From assembly GCF_031877795.1 (NCBI RefSeq), contig NC_133948.1, forward strand, positions 9,718,948 through 9,782,947: 64,000 nucleotides of DNA, read 5' to 3'. Below, one piece after another: positions 62,901-64,000 of this stretch (the first letter of the stretch is position 1; every line of letters starts with the position of its first letter). The notes beneath the pieces are model-generated. The model was not told the DNA's origin, made no database searches, and saw only the letters and a list, made by a program, of their open reading frames with translations. The stretch is from Strix aluco. Lineage: Eukaryota > Chordata > Aves > Strigiformes > Strigidae. A program made the translations under genes and the position numbers.

Positions 62901-64000
62901 CATTATCCTACTGTTTACTCTCCAACTTTTATCTATGAAGGTATTTATATCATACTTCTCTTTTCCCAAAATATCTGAAACCATCTTTATATCTGTGCTT
63001 TATGAAGAGGAAAATATTTTTAAGGTACTTCTGACGAAAATCAATATATATGTATTTATCCAAAGTAAAAGAGTGGAACTATTTATTTTTACATAAATTA
63101 TCTAGAAAGTTACCTATTTCTCTCAGCACAAAGATAAGTAAGGGTGCAAAAGAGCAACAGGAGGAGAGACTGTGCTTTCAGTAGCAGGGCTGATCCTTTA
63201 AAGTTCTTGTAAAACTAGAAACAGAGATGCTCAAGATAAGCTTTGATAGAACAAAAAGATTGATATCAAGTATATTTAAATTTGTTGGCAGTTTGGTTCT
63301 GTTAACTACTGTGTTAATTACAAGTTTCCTGGTTTCTCTGGAGATAGTGAGTTCAATAAAATACAGCAAATAAATCTGATGGGAATGCTGGAGGTTGAAA
63401 TTGTCATTCCTCTTAAACTGCAGTCAGTTAACATGCATGAAAGAAACTTCCCTAAGGCTAAATTCTAGGTGAGGATTCACTTCAACCTACTGACAGAATC
63501 ACACAGCAACACTAGTTTAGCAGGACTGCAATTGCAGTTCCGACTGTGCATATTAGCCAACAAATTATGCTAAAAGTCTATCTATCAATATCTCAAGGGT
63601 AACAAAAAGTAAGTTCAAAAGTCTTTCCTGAAAGCAATCTGTCAAACAATGTGATTTCCACAGCAGCCACAGAAATGTAGCTTAGCAGATTCCAAAGAAG
63701 CAGCAGGACCTCCACATATGAAGATCTCATTCAAATCCTTCACAAATTTGTTCACATTCAATATTTCAGACCAACTAACTTTCTTAAGATTTAGTTCAAA
63801 CTACATCACGAGATCAAGCGGACACTTAGTTAAACCTGCAAAGCTCTCCTGCTCAATACATTTAGTGATCCAACATGTAGTCCAGATTAGCAAAGTCTCT
63901 ACAAAATAACATTTCACTTGGACACACGTGAGCATGCTCAGAACTCTGTTTACTTATGTATCCATGGCTGCACATTCAGCCTGGGACAAACCATGCTCCA

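Larger units (their letters stand above)
54070..64000. other. AT-rich region upstream of SEPT5, no gene recognised
   Basis: Base composition falls from the CpG-rich promoter to clearly AT-rich sequence that continues to the end of the window. Open frames are short and none resembles a known protein. The minus strand of 56.5-57.3 kb has the outline of a terminal exon (short frame, stop, AATAAA at 56557-56552) but with weak support. CLDN5, expected upstream by analogy to human, is not in the window. Confidence 0.5.

Noticed and set aside
1-64000. CRISPR arrays, bacterial operons, tRNA or rRNA genes
   Set aside because: The window is vertebrate intronic and intergenic DNA; I found no regularly spaced repeats or RNA gene folds of these kinds.
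54070-64000. CLDN5 expected upstream of SEPT5
   Set aside because: No single-exon frame of about 217 codons or claudin motif is present in this AT-rich interval.

Overview
The window is vertebrate nuclear DNA. Bird is the best fit: the proteins look sauropsid, introns are mostly short, interspersed repeats are sparse, and the two mobile-element remnants I can argue for are ERV-type LTRs. I cannot exclude another sauropsid. Two genes are well supported, both on the minus strand and in the same order as the human 22q11.2 SEPT5-GP1BB pair: septin 5 (transcribed from about 53.7 kb down to 8.5 kb) and, downstream of it, platelet glycoprotein Ib beta (2381 down to 1830).

SEPT5 could be assembled completely by hand. 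A CpG-rich promoter region lies at about 53.1-54.0 kb. Exon 1 (14 codons plus one base) is followed after only 133 nt by an 11-nt microexon, then by a 37.4-kb intron. Exons 3-12 are packed between 16.16 and 8.51 kb. All junctions have GT/AG sites and compatible phases, and the sum is 1110 nt, i.e. 369 residues plus stop. A second, alternative first exon (1b) sits inside the long intron at 21.1-21.2 kb. It encodes 30 residues, ends in phase 0 and splices in frame to exon 3, giving a predicted 381-residue isoform with another N-terminus. A CT-rich 10-bp tandem repeat lies just upstream of it.

GP1BB is one uninterrupted coding exon of 183 codons with signal peptide, LRRNT, one leucine-rich repeat, LRRCT, transmembrane helix and an unusually short cytoplasmic tail. 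About 6.1 kb separate the SEPT5 stop from the GP1BB start. The first canonical poly(A) signal after the SEPT5 stop is about 2.1 kb away, so long 3' UTRs or read-through transcripts are plausible, as known in human.

Other content, left to right: a GC-rich stretch with a 20-bp imperfect tandem repeat (0.3 kb); a MIR-like SINE fragment (1.25 kb); a 24-bp perfect A/G:T/C inverted repeat in the SEPT5 3' UTR (8.2 kb); a TA microsatellite in intron 7; a foldback element (27.65 kb); an LTR remnant with an internal 33-bp duplication (32.5-33.2 kb); an isolated coding-like block (39.2 kb); a second, minus-strand LTR-like element (43.2-44.2 kb); a G27 homopolymer (48.8 kb); and, upstream of SEPT5, 10 kb of AT-rich sequence (54-64 kb) without a recognisable gene.
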